64,000 nt of DNA from Bacteroidales bacterium (GTDB lineage Bacteria > Bacteroidota > Bacteroidia > Bacteroidales > UBA932), in contig JAFTGA010000031.1 of assembly GCA_017458145.1 (NCBI GenBank), positions 27,086 to 91,085 on the forward strand, in the 5' to 3' direction. Under the pieces are notes generated by a model. That model had not been told where the DNA came from. It made no database searches and was given only the letters and a program-made list of their open reading frames with translations. The position numbers and the translations under genes are program-made. Shown piece by piece: positions 1 to 8,580 of this stretch. Numbering within the stretch: position 1 is the stretch's first letter; every line of letters begins with the position of its first letter.

Positions 1-861
1 TTCTCGCTCTGCTTCAAGAGCGGCAACGCCTGCATCCTCAAGGGCGGAAGCGACGCCGACGCCTCCAACCGGGCCGCCGTGGCGCTGATCCGTTCCGTGC
101 TTGCGCAGCGGGGCCTGCCGGAAGATGCCGTGACCCTGCTCCCGCCCACCCACGAAGCCGTGGGCGAGCTGCTTGGCGCCGTGGGCTGCGTAGATCTCGT
201 GATCCCGCGCGGCGGGCGGCGCCTGATCGACTATGTCCGGGACCACGCCCGGGTGCCCTGCATCGAGACGGGCGCAGGCGTGGTCAATACCTATTTCGAC
301 GCGGCCGGCGACCTGGACACCGGGCGCCGGATCGTGTTCAACGCCAAGACCCGCCGTGTGTCGGTGTGCAACGCGCTCGACTGCCTGATCATTCACCGCA
401 GCCGCCTGGCAGACCTGCCGGCCCTCGTGGCACCGCTCGCAGACAAGCAGGTCCTCCTCTATGCCGACGATGCCGCCCGGTCCGTTCTCCGGGAGCGCTA
501 TCCCCTGCTGGAAAGCGCCACTGCAGATTCGTTCGGCACGGAATGGATGGACTACAAGATGGCCGTGAAGACCGTGGACTCCCTTGACGAAGCCCTCGCC
601 CACATCGCCCGCTTTGGCTCCGGCCACAGCGAGAGCATCGTCACCGCCGACCCGGCCGCGGCAGCGCGTTTCCAGGCGGAAGTCGATGCCGCGTGCGTCT
701 ATGTCAACGCCCCGACCAGTTTCACGGACGGGGCGCAGTTCGGACTTGGCGCGGAGATCGGCATCAGCACCCAGAAGCTCGGCGCCCGCGGGCCGATGGG
801 CCTGGCTGAAATCACCACCTACAAGTGGCTCATTGACGGGAACGGCCAAACCAGACCTTAA
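1..861 (+). CDS. proA: Glutamate-5-semialdehyde dehydrogenase (gamma-glutamyl phosphate reductase), 3' part
   Basis: Reduces gamma-glutamyl phosphate to glutamate semialdehyde with NADPH, the second step of proline synthesis. The reading frame is open from base 1, so the gene begins left of the window; 286 codons of a protein that is usually about 415 residues are present. Visible family features are the LKGGSDA stretch near the start, the catalytic cysteine in [11 protein letters not shown], and the C-terminal [18 protein letters not shown] block of aldehyde dehydrogenases of this type. ridA follows after 14 bases on the same strand, so the two may be co-transcribed. Confidence 0.95.
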   Translation, partial: FSLCFKSGNACILKGGSDADASNRAAVALIRSVLAQRGLPEDAVTLLPPTHEAVGELLGAVGCVDLVIPRGGRRLIDYVRDHARVPCIETGAGVVNTYFDAAGDLDTGRRIVFNAKTRRVSVCNALDCLIIHRSRLADLPALVAPLADKQVLLYADDAARSVLRERYPLLESATADSFGTEWMDYKMAVKTVDSLDEALAHIARFGSGHSESIVTADPAAAARFQAEVDAACVYVNAPTSFTDGAQFGLGAEIGISTQKLGARGPMGLAEITTYKWLIDGNGQTRP

Positions 862-875
862 TTTACAGACAGAAT

Positions 876-1286
876 ATGAAGCAGATCATCGCCACCCCGG
901 CCGCTCCGAAGGCCGTCGGACCCTACTCCCAGGCCGTCCTGCTGAACGGCACCCTCTATCTCTCCGGTCAGCTGCCGGTGAATCCCGCGACCGGCAAGAT
1001 GCCGGAGGGGATCGAAGCCCAGACACGCCAGTCCCTGGACAACCTCGGCGCCATCCTGACCGCTGCAGGACTGGGCTTCTCCGATATCGCCAAGACCACC
1101 GTGCTGCTCGCGGACATCGCCGACTTCGGTGCCATGAACGCCGTCTATGCCGAATACTTCCCCGACGACAAGCCCGCCCGCGTATGCTACCAGGTCGCGG
1201 CGCTGCCGATGGGTGCGCGCGTGGAGATCGACGCCATCGCCGGTCCCAACCACGATGCCTACACCCCCAACCTCGGCGGAGAATAA
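876..1286 (+). CDS. ridA: RidA family reactive intermediate deaminase
   Basis: A small cytosolic enzyme of the RidA/YjgF/UK114 family, which hydrolyses reactive enamine/imine intermediates released by PLP enzymes. The protein has 136 residues, the usual family length. It shows the N-terminal GPYSQAV motif and the C-terminal ARVCYQVAALPMGARVEID block with the arginine that binds the substrate carboxylate. It lies 14 bases after proA and is followed by a hairpin terminator, so the proA-ridA unit probably ends here. Confidence 0.95.
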   Translation: MKQIIATPAAPKAVGPYSQAVLLNGTLYLSGQLPVNPATGKMPEGIEAQTRQSLDNLGAILTAAGLGFSDIAKTTVLLADIADFGAMNAVYAEYFPDDKPARVCYQVAALPMGARVEIDAIAGPNHDAYTPNLGGE

Positions 1287-1296
1287 CATAGCGCAA

Positions 1297-1322
1297 CCGG
1301 AGCTCCTTCCCAGGGGCTCCGG
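1297..1322 (+). terminator. Hairpin after ridA
   Basis: Inverted repeat CCGGAGC (1297-1303) with GCTCCGG (1316-1322), extendable inwards to about 10 pairs with a short loop. There is no strong T-run after it, so termination is inferred from position just downstream of ridA. Confidence 0.5.
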
Positions 1323-1522
1323 CGCATAACCAAATCAACCAATTATCATAACCGTTTTCCCAAAAAATCTATCGTGGTGATAAACTCTTTTTGTCAACGT
1401 TTCTGATGCAAAGATAGGCACATTCATCCAATCCGACTTGTCCAAATGTTCCAGATTCTTGGCAGATTCTTCAAATCTGTATCAGATTTTGTAAATTTGC
1501 ATAGACCGCTACCCTCCCGCAT

Positions 1523-3256
1523 ATGAAAAAGACCTTTCTCCTCCTGCTGCTGATTCTGTTCTCCGCCCTGACGCTCGGCGCCTTCGAGCGCGAAGCCGTC
1601 TGGCCCAAGGGCAGGATGCCCCATGCGCAGGCCGGCCAGATCGCCGCGATGCGCAATGAGATCCAGGCTCCTGGCTTCAAGGCCGACGATCACCGGACGC
1701 CCTACCTCGAATGGTATGAAACCCCCGATGCCGCCGTGCGCAACGGTGCCTGCATGATCCTGATCTCGGGCGGCGCCTACAACGGCACCGTGGACGTGGG
1801 GTTGATCGACAAATGGCACAAAGAGCTGACGGCCGCCGGGGTGCAGTGCGTCAACCTCGTGTACCGCACGCCGCGTCCGGAGGGCCTGCCGTATTACCAG
1901 ACAGCCTGGGAAGACGCGCAGCGCGCCGTCCGGCTCGTGCGCAGCGAGGCCGGGAAGCGCGGCTTCGATCCAGAGCGCATCGGAGCGGTCGGGATGTCCG
2001 CCGGATCCCACCTTGCGCTGTTGCTCGCCACCAGTTCGCTGACAGCCGCCTATGAGCCGGTCGACCGGCTGGACGACACTCCCTGCCACATTAATTTCGC
2101 GATTGTCAACGCCCCTGCCTACGTGACTTCCGACGCCGATGCCGAGGGGATTCCCGCCCCGCGCGAAGGCTACGGTGCGGACGTGCGGCTGAGCAGCTTG
2201 TTCCGCTTCGACGCGAAGACCTGCCCGATGAGCCTGCACCACGGCGGGGCCGATCCCTATTCGCCCAACGGCTCCACGCTCGTTTACCGCCAGTTGCGCA
2301 GGATGGGCATTCCGGCCGAACTGCACCTCTATCCCGGGAAGGGGCATGGCGCCTACGGCTTCGGGCGCGGCATCGAGTTCCTGCGCCAGATGGGATTCCT
2401 CGGTCCCGTGCTGCCCGAGGTGGCCCTGACGGACCGGTTCAGCTCCGATGCCGACCGCGCGGAACTGATCCGGGAAGCGGTCTGGCCGGAAGGCAAGATG
2501 CCTGATGCCCAGGTGCAGCAGTGCATGCCCTACATCGAATGGCATATTCCGGCAGTCCGCAAGACCCGCGCCATCCAGATCATCTTTTCCGGCGGCGCCT
2601 ACAACGGCAATGATCCTGACGGATTCGAAGTGGCCCCGGCCCGGCGCTACCTCAACGCAATGGGCGTGACCGTCGTGACCATGAAATACCGCACCCCGCG
2701 TCCGGAGGGGCTTGCCAAGCATACCACCGCCTGGCAGGATCTCCAGCGCGCCATCCGCATCGTGCGCAGCGAAGCCGCCGCGCGCGGACTCGACCCCGAC
2801 CGCATCGGCATCATGGGCTCCTCGGCGGGCGGGCACCTCACCCTGATGGGGACGACCTCCGCACGGCACCGCGCCTACCTGCCGGTCGACGAGATCGACC
2901 GGCTCTCCTGCAAGGTCCAATGGGGGATCGGCATCTACCCGGCCTATGCCCTGACGGACGGGCTGGAAAGAGGCAACAGCGCCGGCGGCAATGAGGACGA
3001 CGCCGTGCCCGCGCCGGAGTTCAGCTTCGATCTGGACACGGCGCCGATGCTCTTCATCCACGGCGACGCCGACACGTATGCTTCGATGAACTCCGTCAAA
3101 ATCTGGGAGAGAATGCGCGCGATGGGTATCCAGAGCGAACTCCACACCCTGGCCCTGCGCCCGCACTGCTTCCAGCGCACGGCGTCGCCCGGCACAGGCA
3201 GCTACACCTGGCTGGACCGCATCGGCGAGTATCTGGAGCCTTTCCTGAAAGATTAA
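1523..3256 (+). CDS. Secreted tandem alpha/beta-hydrolase (two esterase domains)
   Basis: The protein has 577 residues. An N-terminal signal peptide (MKKTFLLLLLILFSALTLGA) points to export. Two homologous alpha/beta-hydrolase units follow. Unit 1 (about 40-300) has SGGAYNG (oxyanion region), GMSAGSH (nucleophile serine), HHGGADPY (acid region) and GKGHGAY (histidine). Unit 2 (about 310-575) has SGGAYNG, GSSAGGH, IHGDADTY and RPHCF. This is the BD-FAE/acetyl-xylan-esterase-like class, so carbohydrate ester hydrolysis in the periplasm or outside is likely; the substrate is not known. A TAAATTTG -7 element lies at 1492-1499. Its end overlaps the end of the convergent preA-like gene by 4 bases. 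Confidence 0.8.
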   Translation: MKKTFLLLLLILFSALTLGAFEREAVWPKGRMPHAQAGQIAAMRNEIQAPGFKADDHRTPYLEWYETPDAAVRNGACMILISGGAYNGTVDVGLIDKWHKELTAAGVQCVNLVYRTPRPEGLPYYQTAWEDAQRAVRLVRSEAGKRGFDPERIGAVGMSAGSHLALLLATSSLTAAYEPVDRLDDTPCHINFAIVNAPAYVTSDADAEGIPAPREGYGADVRLSSLFRFDAKTCPMSLHHGGADPYSPNGSTLVYRQLRRMGIPAELHLYPGKGHGAYGFGRGIEFLRQMGFLGPVLPEVALTDRFSSDADRAELIREAVWPEGKMPDAQVQQCMPYIEWHIPAVRKTRAIQIIFSGGAYNGNDPDGFEVAPARRYLNAMGVTVVTMKYRTPRPEGLAKHTTAWQDLQRAIRIVRSEAAARGLDPDRIGIMGSSAGGHLTLMGTTSARHRAYLPVDEIDRLSCKVQWGIGIYPAYALTDGLERGNSAGGNEDDAVPAPEFSFDLDTAPMLFIHGDADTYASMNSVKIWERMRAMGIQSELHTLALRPHCFQRTASPGTGSYTWLDRIGEYLEPFLKD

Positions 3257-4686
3257 TTCCGCTTGGGGATGCGCCGGGCCTCCCCCATCGCTCCGGTCGG
3301 ACAGACCAGGCGGCAGAGATGGCAGCCCACGCAGCGGGTGCCGATGATGTGCGGCACACGGTCATCTCCGAAAGAGATGGCCTGGTGGCCGCCGTCGCGG
3401 CAGGAGACATAGCAGCGGCCGCAGCCGATACAGCGTGCACGGTCTATGGTGGGGAACACCATCGTGTCGCGGTCCAGGTCGGCCGGACGGACAATATTGT
3501 CCAGGTCCTCCCCGACCAGTTCCACGACGGATGCGAGGCCACGTTCCGTCAGATAGGCCTGCAGGCCGCTGACCAGATCATCCACGATTCGGTAGCCGTA
3601 TTCCATCACGGCCGTACATACCTGCACGTTGCGGCAACCGAGCCGGATAAAGTCCAGCCCGTCCCGCCAGGTCTCGATGCCGCCGATGCCGCTCAACTGC
3701 AAGTTCTTCATCACCGGGTTCTTGGCCATCTCAGCGATGAAACGCAGGGCAATGGGCTTGACGGCCCGGCCGGAAAAACCGGAAATGGCCCGCTTGCCGG
3801 ACACGACCCCGCCCGGCGTAAGGGACTTGACCGTATTGATGGCCGAGATGCCGTCCGCACCCGCAAAATACGCGGCCATCGCCACCTGGGTCATGCTGGC
3901 CAGGTTCGGCGTCATCTTGGGGATCACGGGGATCTTGACGTTCTGTTTCACGAACGCCGTGAGGAAGGTCACGAGTTCCGGGCTTTGCCCCACATCGCTG
4001 CCCATCCCGGCCAAACGCATCTGCGGACAGGAGAAGTTCAGCTCGACAGCATCCACGCCCGCCGCTTCCGCCCGCCGGGCCAGGGTGATCCAGTCCTCCT
4101 CGCTCTGACCCATAATCGAAGCCACAACCACCTTCGTGGGATAGTTCTCTTTCAGGCGGTGCAGGATATCGAAATCCGTCTCCGGCGGGTTCTCAGACAG
4201 CTGTTCCATATTGCGAAAGCCGGAGAATGCCCCTCCGGTGCGCTTCAAGGCATCAAAACGGGGAGAGACCTCCCGGATCTCCTGCAGGCAGATGGTCTTG
4301 TAGAACACCCCGGCCCAGCCGGACTCGAAAGCCGCCGAGACCATTTCATAATTGGTACAGACCGCCGATGAGGCCAGGAAGAAAGGATGTTCGCACGGGA
4401 TGCCGCAGAAGTCGATGGCGAGCGAAGGCGACGACGCCGGAGAAGGCACAGGAAGCACCGCGGCGATCTCGCGCAGACGGATCGGGCGGTCATAATGGAG
4501 GCAGGCCTGCTCGGCGCGCTCCAGATCTTCCGGTGTGCAACCGGCAAACCAGCGTCCGGCGATCGCAAGGTTGTCAAAACGAATGGCCCGGACGGCGCGG
4601 GCCGGATCCCCGTGGGGGCAGGCGGCGCTGCAAGGTGCGTTCTCACACAGCAGGCAGCGTACGGCTTCTTCCTGGATATTCAACAT
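3253..4686 (-). CDS. Dihydropyrimidine dehydrogenase-like protein (PreA type) with an extra N-terminal Fe-S segment
   Basis: The protein has 477 residues. The central part (about 90-390) is the FMN-binding TIM barrel of dihydroorotate/dihydropyrimidine dehydrogenases, with ELNFSCPQM carrying the active-site cysteine. The C-terminus has two [4Fe-4S] motifs (CIGCGRCYVSC and CVGCHLCRLVCP). The N-terminus has four closely spaced cysteines (11, 14, 19, 23) like the Fe-S domain that starts PreT, GltD and mammalian DPD. The FAD and NADPH domains that normally lie between are absent, and no preT gene is adjacent. Reduction of uracil/thymine is the family role; the electron donor here is unknown. There is no catabolic operon around it. 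Confidence 0.8.
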   Translation of the reverse strand: MLNIQEEAVRCLLCENAPCSAACPHGDPARAVRAIRFDNLAIAGRWFAGCTPEDLERAEQACLHYDRPIRLREIAAVLPVPSPASSPSLAIDFCGIPCEHPFFLASSAVCTNYEMVSAAFESGWAGVFYKTICLQEIREVSPRFDALKRTGGAFSGFRNMEQLSENPPETDFDILHRLKENYPTKVVVASIMGQSEEDWITLARRAEAAGVDAVELNFSCPQMRLAGMGSDVGQSPELVTFLTAFVKQNVKIPVIPKMTPNLASMTQVAMAAYFAGADGISAINTVKSLTPGGVVSGKRAISGFSGRAVKPIALRFIAEMAKNPVMKNLQLSGIGGIETWRDGLDFIRLGCRNVQVCTAVMEYGYRIVDDLVSGLQAYLTERGLASVVELVGEDLDNIVRPADLDRDTMVFPTIDRARCIGCGRCYVSCRDGGHQAISFGDDRVPHIIGTRCVGCHLCRLVCPTGAMGEARRIPKRN

Positions 4687-4706
4687 AATAATTGGTTTTG
4701 GTGTTC

Positions 4707-6209
4707 TCAGTCGTCAGTTTCGCCCATCATGATGAGCAGGTGGTCTCCTTCGATCAGCTTCATGCTGCCGTGCGGAACCAGGAATTTGTCGTCCCGCTTC
4801 ACCATCACGACCCGGATGCCGTGCGGCAGGCTGAGGTCGCGCAGGGTGGCCCCGGCCGCAAGTTCTTCCCCGGACACGGTGTGGTCGCGCAGCAGGCCCA
4901 TCTCTTCGGGGATCTCCATCCCGTAGGTCTCCACCTCCGGATCCGATTCAAAGCTCAGGTTCAGCAGCTTGGCCACAGGCAGCAACGTCATGCCCTGGGC
5001 CAGCAGCGAAAGCAGCGAGATGCCGAAGACAATATTGAAGATATCCGCCGAACCCTCCAGGCCCGCCACGACCGGGCAGAGGGCGAAGAGGATGGGGCCG
5101 GAGCCTTTGAGTCCGACCCAGGAGACCAGCAGCCGCGCCTTGAAAGACAAGCCGCGGAAAGGAAGCAGGGTCAGGAAGACGCTGGCGGGACGGGCGATCA
5201 GAATCATGAATGCACCGATCATCAGCGCGGGCAGCAGCGTCGAGGCCATCTGAGAAGGACGCGCAAGCAAGCCCAGGACCAGGAACATCAGCAGCTGCAT
5301 CAGCCAGGTCATTCCGTCGAAAAATTTCAGTACATCCTTGCGACAGGGCAGATCCTTCATATTGCCGATCCGGATGGCCGTGACGTACAGCGCAAGCAGG
5401 CCGTTGCCACCCAGCAGCGAGGCGATGCCGTTGGAGAAGAAGGCGATGCTCATGATCAGGATCGCGTACAGGGCGCTGCCTGGCAGGTGGATGCGGGAGA
5501 GCAGCCATCTGGATCCGGCACCGACGAGCCATCCGACCCCGAAACCGATGGCCACCTGCACCACAAACAGCAGGAGCACCGTCAGGGCGGTCAGACTGGG
5601 ATGCGCGGTGACCACTTCCCCACCGCCGGAAAGCACCTTGACCAACAGGATGGTCAGCAGATAGGCCATCGGATCGTTGCTTCCGGATTCGAGCTCCAGC
5701 AGCGGACCCAGATTCTCACGGAGCTGCATCCGCTTGCCGTGGAGCACCGAGAAGACGGAGATGGAATCCGTCGAGGCCATCACGGCCGCGAGCAGGAGAC
5801 AGCCCAGCAGCGTAGCGCCCAGCGCTCCGATGAACGGCCGGGCCACCCACCAGATGAATCCGCCGGTAATGAGCACCATCAGGAAAACGCCCAGCGTGGA
5901 GAGCATAATGCCCTGCTTCATCACCGGACGCGTCTCCTTGAGCGAGGTCTGCAGGCCGCCCGAGAAGAGGATGATGGTCATTGCGAAATGGCCGATGGAC
6001 TCGGCCGATTCGTAATCCGTAAACTCCACCCCCAGGCCGTCCTTGCCCACCACCATACCCAGGATCAGGAACAGCAGCAGGGCGGGGGCGCCGAAACGGG
6101 CACCGACTTTCGTGACGATAATGGCCACGAAAACCAGCACGGAGGCCAGCAGGAGGAAATTCTCGGAATGGATCCCGCCGGAGAAGATGGACAGCGGCAG
6201 CAACATCAA
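4707..6209 (-). CDS. Potassium/proton antiporter (NhaP2/CvrA type) with RCK_C domain
   Basis: The protein has 500 residues and about 12 hydrophobic segments in its first 390 residues, forming a CPA1-type cation/proton antiporter. Residues such as ESGSNDPMAY match the ion-path motif of this family. The last 95 residues form a TrkA-C/RCK_C ligand-binding domain (HGIRVVMVKRDDKFLVPHG). The family expels K+ or Na+ in exchange for protons at the inner membrane. The start codon overlaps the stop of the STAS gene by 4 bases, so transport and partner-switching signalling are translationally coupled here. Confidence 0.88.
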   Translation of the reverse strand: MMLLPLSIFSGGIHSENFLLLASVLVFVAIIVTKVGARFGAPALLLFLILGMVVGKDGLGVEFTDYESAESIGHFAMTIILFSGGLQTSLKETRPVMKQGIMLSTLGVFLMVLITGGFIWWVARPFIGALGATLLGCLLLAAVMASTDSISVFSVLHGKRMQLRENLGPLLELESGSNDPMAYLLTILLVKVLSGGGEVVTAHPSLTALTVLLLFVVQVAIGFGVGWLVGAGSRWLLSRIHLPGSALYAILIMSIAFFSNGIASLLGGNGLLALYVTAIRIGNMKDLPCRKDVLKFFDGMTWLMQLLMFLVLGLLARPSQMASTLLPALMIGAFMILIARPASVFLTLLPFRGLSFKARLLVSWVGLKGSGPILFALCPVVAGLEGSADIFNIVFGISLLSLLAQGMTLLPVAKLLNLSFESDPEVETYGMEIPEEMGLLRDHTVSGEELAAGATLRDLSLPHGIRVVMVKRDDKFLVPHGSMKLIEGDHLLIMMGETDD

Positions 6210-6511
6210 GGCTCGATCTGGAAGAGGTTCAGGAAGCCAGTCATCATGAAGACATTGCGGATGTCGTTGCTGATGCCGCGCACGATGACCTTGCCGCCCT
6301 TGACGGCAGTCGCCTTGCGCAGCATCAGGAAAATCCGCAAACCGGAACTGGAGATGTAACTCATCTGGCGGCAGTCCAGCACGATGGTGCCGTCCGCCTT
6401 GTCCTGGAGCGGGGCGAGTGCCTCGCTGACCTCCTGGGAGGCCGGGGTGTCGAGACGGCCGATCAACTGGGCCACGGTCTCGGAACCTTCTGTAGTAATA
6501 ATTACTTCCAT
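6206..6511 (-). CDS. STAS-domain anti-anti-sigma factor
   Basis: A 101-residue single STAS domain. It contains LDCRQMSYISSSGLRIFLML, in which the serine after YIS is the residue phosphorylated in SpoIIAA/RsbV-type proteins. The known role is to bind an anti-sigma kinase when dephosphorylated. The upstream neighbour, 4 bases away, is a SpoIIE phosphatase fused to a kinase-like domain, the expected partner. No sigma factor is encoded next to it, so the final target is open. Confidence 0.9.
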   Translation of the reverse strand: MEVIITTEGSETVAQLIGRLDTPASQEVSEALAPLQDKADGTIVLDCRQMSYISSSGLRIFLMLRKATAVKGGKVIVRGISNDIRNVFMMTGFLNLFQIEP

Positions 6512-6515
6512 ATTC

Positions 6516-8579
6516 TTAAATAAATTTTGTCATTGTCAATACATTCTTGCCATTGATGCGGGCATAGTCCACCTTATCCATGATATGGCGCACCAGGAAG
6601 ATGCCCAATCCACCGATCGGGCGGTCTTCGGCCTGCAGGGTCACATCCGCTTCCGGACGTGCGGTCGGATCGAAGGGGCGTCCGCTGTCTGAGACGACGA
6701 ACTCCAGGGAGCCTTCCCGGAGGATGGCCTCGATGTCAACCAGCCCGTCAGCCCCATCCGGATAAGCGTACATGATCACATTGGTCACAGCCTCCTCCAG
6801 AGCCAGGTTCAGGTTCATCGCCAGGGCCTGGTCCAGGTTCTTCTCCACCGCGATGGTCTCGATGAAATCGGCCAGCTGCGGTATCTGCTGGATGTTGTTG
6901 TGCAACACCAGATGCCGGTCAGTAGAAGGGTTCTCGTTCATAAAATGGATAAATAACATGGTCAGGTCGTCGCTCTGGGGAGCATCGCCCACGAATTCAT
7001 GCACCGACTGCTTGATGGCCTGCATATGATCCGCCGCACTCTTGCGCCCGGACAGGGCGGCCTTCATCCGCTCTTCCCCGAAGAGTTCCTTGGCGGAATT
7101 CTCCGCTTCGGTGAGGCCGTCGGTGTACAGGAAGATGGCATCGTCGTAGGACAGGTCCGTCTCCTGTTCGGAGAACGTGAATCCCGCCATGACGCCCAAG
7201 GGCAGGTTCGACTCCACCGGCAGCATCCGCTTGGCGTCGGTCAGCATGACCGGGGCGTTGTGGCCGGCATTGCAATAACGCATATGGCCGGAAGCCATGT
7301 CCAGGACACCGCAGAAGAAGGTCACGAACATGCTGCTTTCGTTGATCTCCGCCATCGCGTCGTTCATGGAGGTGACGATGCGCGAAGGGCTGGTCTCATG
7401 GCCGGCCACCGTGCGGAAAAGGCTCCGGCTCACGGCCATCACCAGCGAAGCGGGCACCCCCTTGCCGCTCACGTCGCCGATACAGAAGAAAAGCTGCTCG
7501 TCCCGGATGAAGAAGTCGTAGAGATCTCCGCCCACCTCCTTGGCCGGGACGATAACCGCGTTCAGATCCAGGTCATGCCGTTCCGGAAAAGGCGGGAAGA
7601 TCTTGGGGATCATCGACATCTGGATCTCCCGGGCAATATGCAGCTCGTTCTCCATCTTCTCCTTGCCGGCCTGAGCTTCCTCGAGTTTCATCTGCTCCCT
7701 GGCGGAGCGCCAGATGATCAGGATCAGCAGCAGCAGGCCCAGGAGCTGGAGCAAGGTCACGATAAGTCCGACCCGCTTGATGCCGCCATAAATTTCGTCT
7801 TCGGGAATGACGACCGACATCTTCCAGCCCGTGCGGCCGATGAGGGTCTCATAGCGCAGGGTCCGGTCTACAGTCAGGGTCTCCGCCGGAGCCCCGAGCA
7901 GCATGCCGCCCCGGCTGACCAGGGTGCCGTAGGCATCCTGATAAGGCTGCACGGACTCGATAAGTTTGTCCAGCCAGGTGAGTTCGACATCCACGCCGAA
8001 CACACCGACTTTCCGCCCCTGGGTATCCTTGACAGGCACGGAGAAAGTGACCACCATGTCCTGAGTCACGTCCGCATCGAAATAGGGCTCGCTCCAGTAG
8101 CCGTCCTCGTTGTCCATCGCGAAACGGTACCAGTCCGTGTTGAAATAGTCATGCTCGGCAGAGCCGAGACGAATCGTCTCGAAGCCGTTGTCGCGGCGGG
8201 ACACCACCGGCTCGAACCAGCGGCCCTCCCAGCGGTAGTAATCCGGCTCCATCGCAATAAAGCCGTTGACCAGGACCTCGTTATTCTCCATCAGGCGCTG
8301 GATGAGCGGAGCGAATTGTTCCGGGGTATAAAGCTTCTCGGACAGGGCCCTGGACAGGCTGCGTGCATCATTCTCCACCGACAGCGTCGTGTTTTCGATC
8401 CGGAGCCGTGCCACCGTCATCTCGCTCTGCGCCCGCCGGTCCGCTTCATCCCGCAGGCCCTGCTTGGAGAAGTGATACTGGATCAGGGCCGTGGCTTCCA
8501 GCAGAAGCCCGGCCGTCAGGAGCATCGCCAGCCCCTGGCGGGCGTACAGGCGTTTGAATGTATCGGTAATTGCCATCAT
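6516..8579 (-). CDS. Membrane sensor SpoIIE-type phosphatase fused to an RsbW-like histidine-kinase-fold domain
   Basis: The protein has 687 residues. A transmembrane segment lies at about 15-35 and an extracytoplasmic Cache-like sensor at about 40-275 (GYWSEPYFDADVTQDMVVTF). A second membrane segment (LLQLLGLLLLILIIW) and a short coiled coil follow. The PP2C/SpoIIE phosphatase domain (about 330-540) shows KEVGGDLYDFF, GDVSGKGVPASLVMA and YTDGLTEAEN. The C-terminal HATPase domain (about 550-687) has the N-box LNLALEEAVTNVIMYAY and GGLGIFLVRH. Kinase and phosphatase for the neighbouring STAS protein thus sit in one polypeptide, set by an external ligand that cannot be identified from sequence. 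Confidence 0.9.
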   Translation of the reverse strand: MMAITDTFKRLYARQGLAMLLTAGLLLEATALIQYHFSKQGLRDEADRRAQSEMTVARLRIENTTLSVENDARSLSRALSEKLYTPEQFAPLIQRLMENNEVLVNGFIAMEPDYYRWEGRWFEPVVSRRDNGFETIRLGSAEHDYFNTDWYRFAMDNEDGYWSEPYFDADVTQDMVVTFSVPVKDTQGRKVGVFGVDVELTWLDKLIESVQPYQDAYGTLVSRGGMLLGAPAETLTVDRTLRYETLIGRTGWKMSVVIPEDEIYGGIKRVGLIVTLLQLLGLLLLILIIWRSAREQMKLEEAQAGKEKMENELHIAREIQMSMIPKIFPPFPERHDLDLNAVIVPAKEVGGDLYDFFIRDEQLFFCIGDVSGKGVPASLVMAVSRSLFRTVAGHETSPSRIVTSMNDAMAEINESSMFVTFFCGVLDMASGHMRYCNAGHNAPVMLTDAKRMLPVESNLPLGVMAGFTFSEQETDLSYDDAIFLYTDGLTEAENSAKELFGEERMKAALSGRKSAADHMQAIKQSVHEFVGDAPQSDDLTMLFIHFMNENPSTDRHLVLHNNIQQIPQLADFIETIAVEKNLDQALAMNLNLALEEAVTNVIMYAYPDGADGLVDIEAILREGSLEFVVSDSGRPFDPTARPEADVTLQAEDRPIGGLGIFLVRHIMDKVDYARINGKNVLTMTKFI

Positions 8580-8580
8580 G

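Noticed and set aside
1424-3166. Long minus-strand frame of 580 codons opposite the tandem esterase
   Set aside because: No motif, antisense composition; the plus strand encodes a signal peptide and two hydrolase domains.
4692-6359. Long plus-strand frame of 555 codons opposite the antiporter
   Set aside because: It mirrors the antiporter and has the His/Gln/Arg-rich composition typical of antisense frames in GC-rich genes. The minus-strand protein has clear family motifs.
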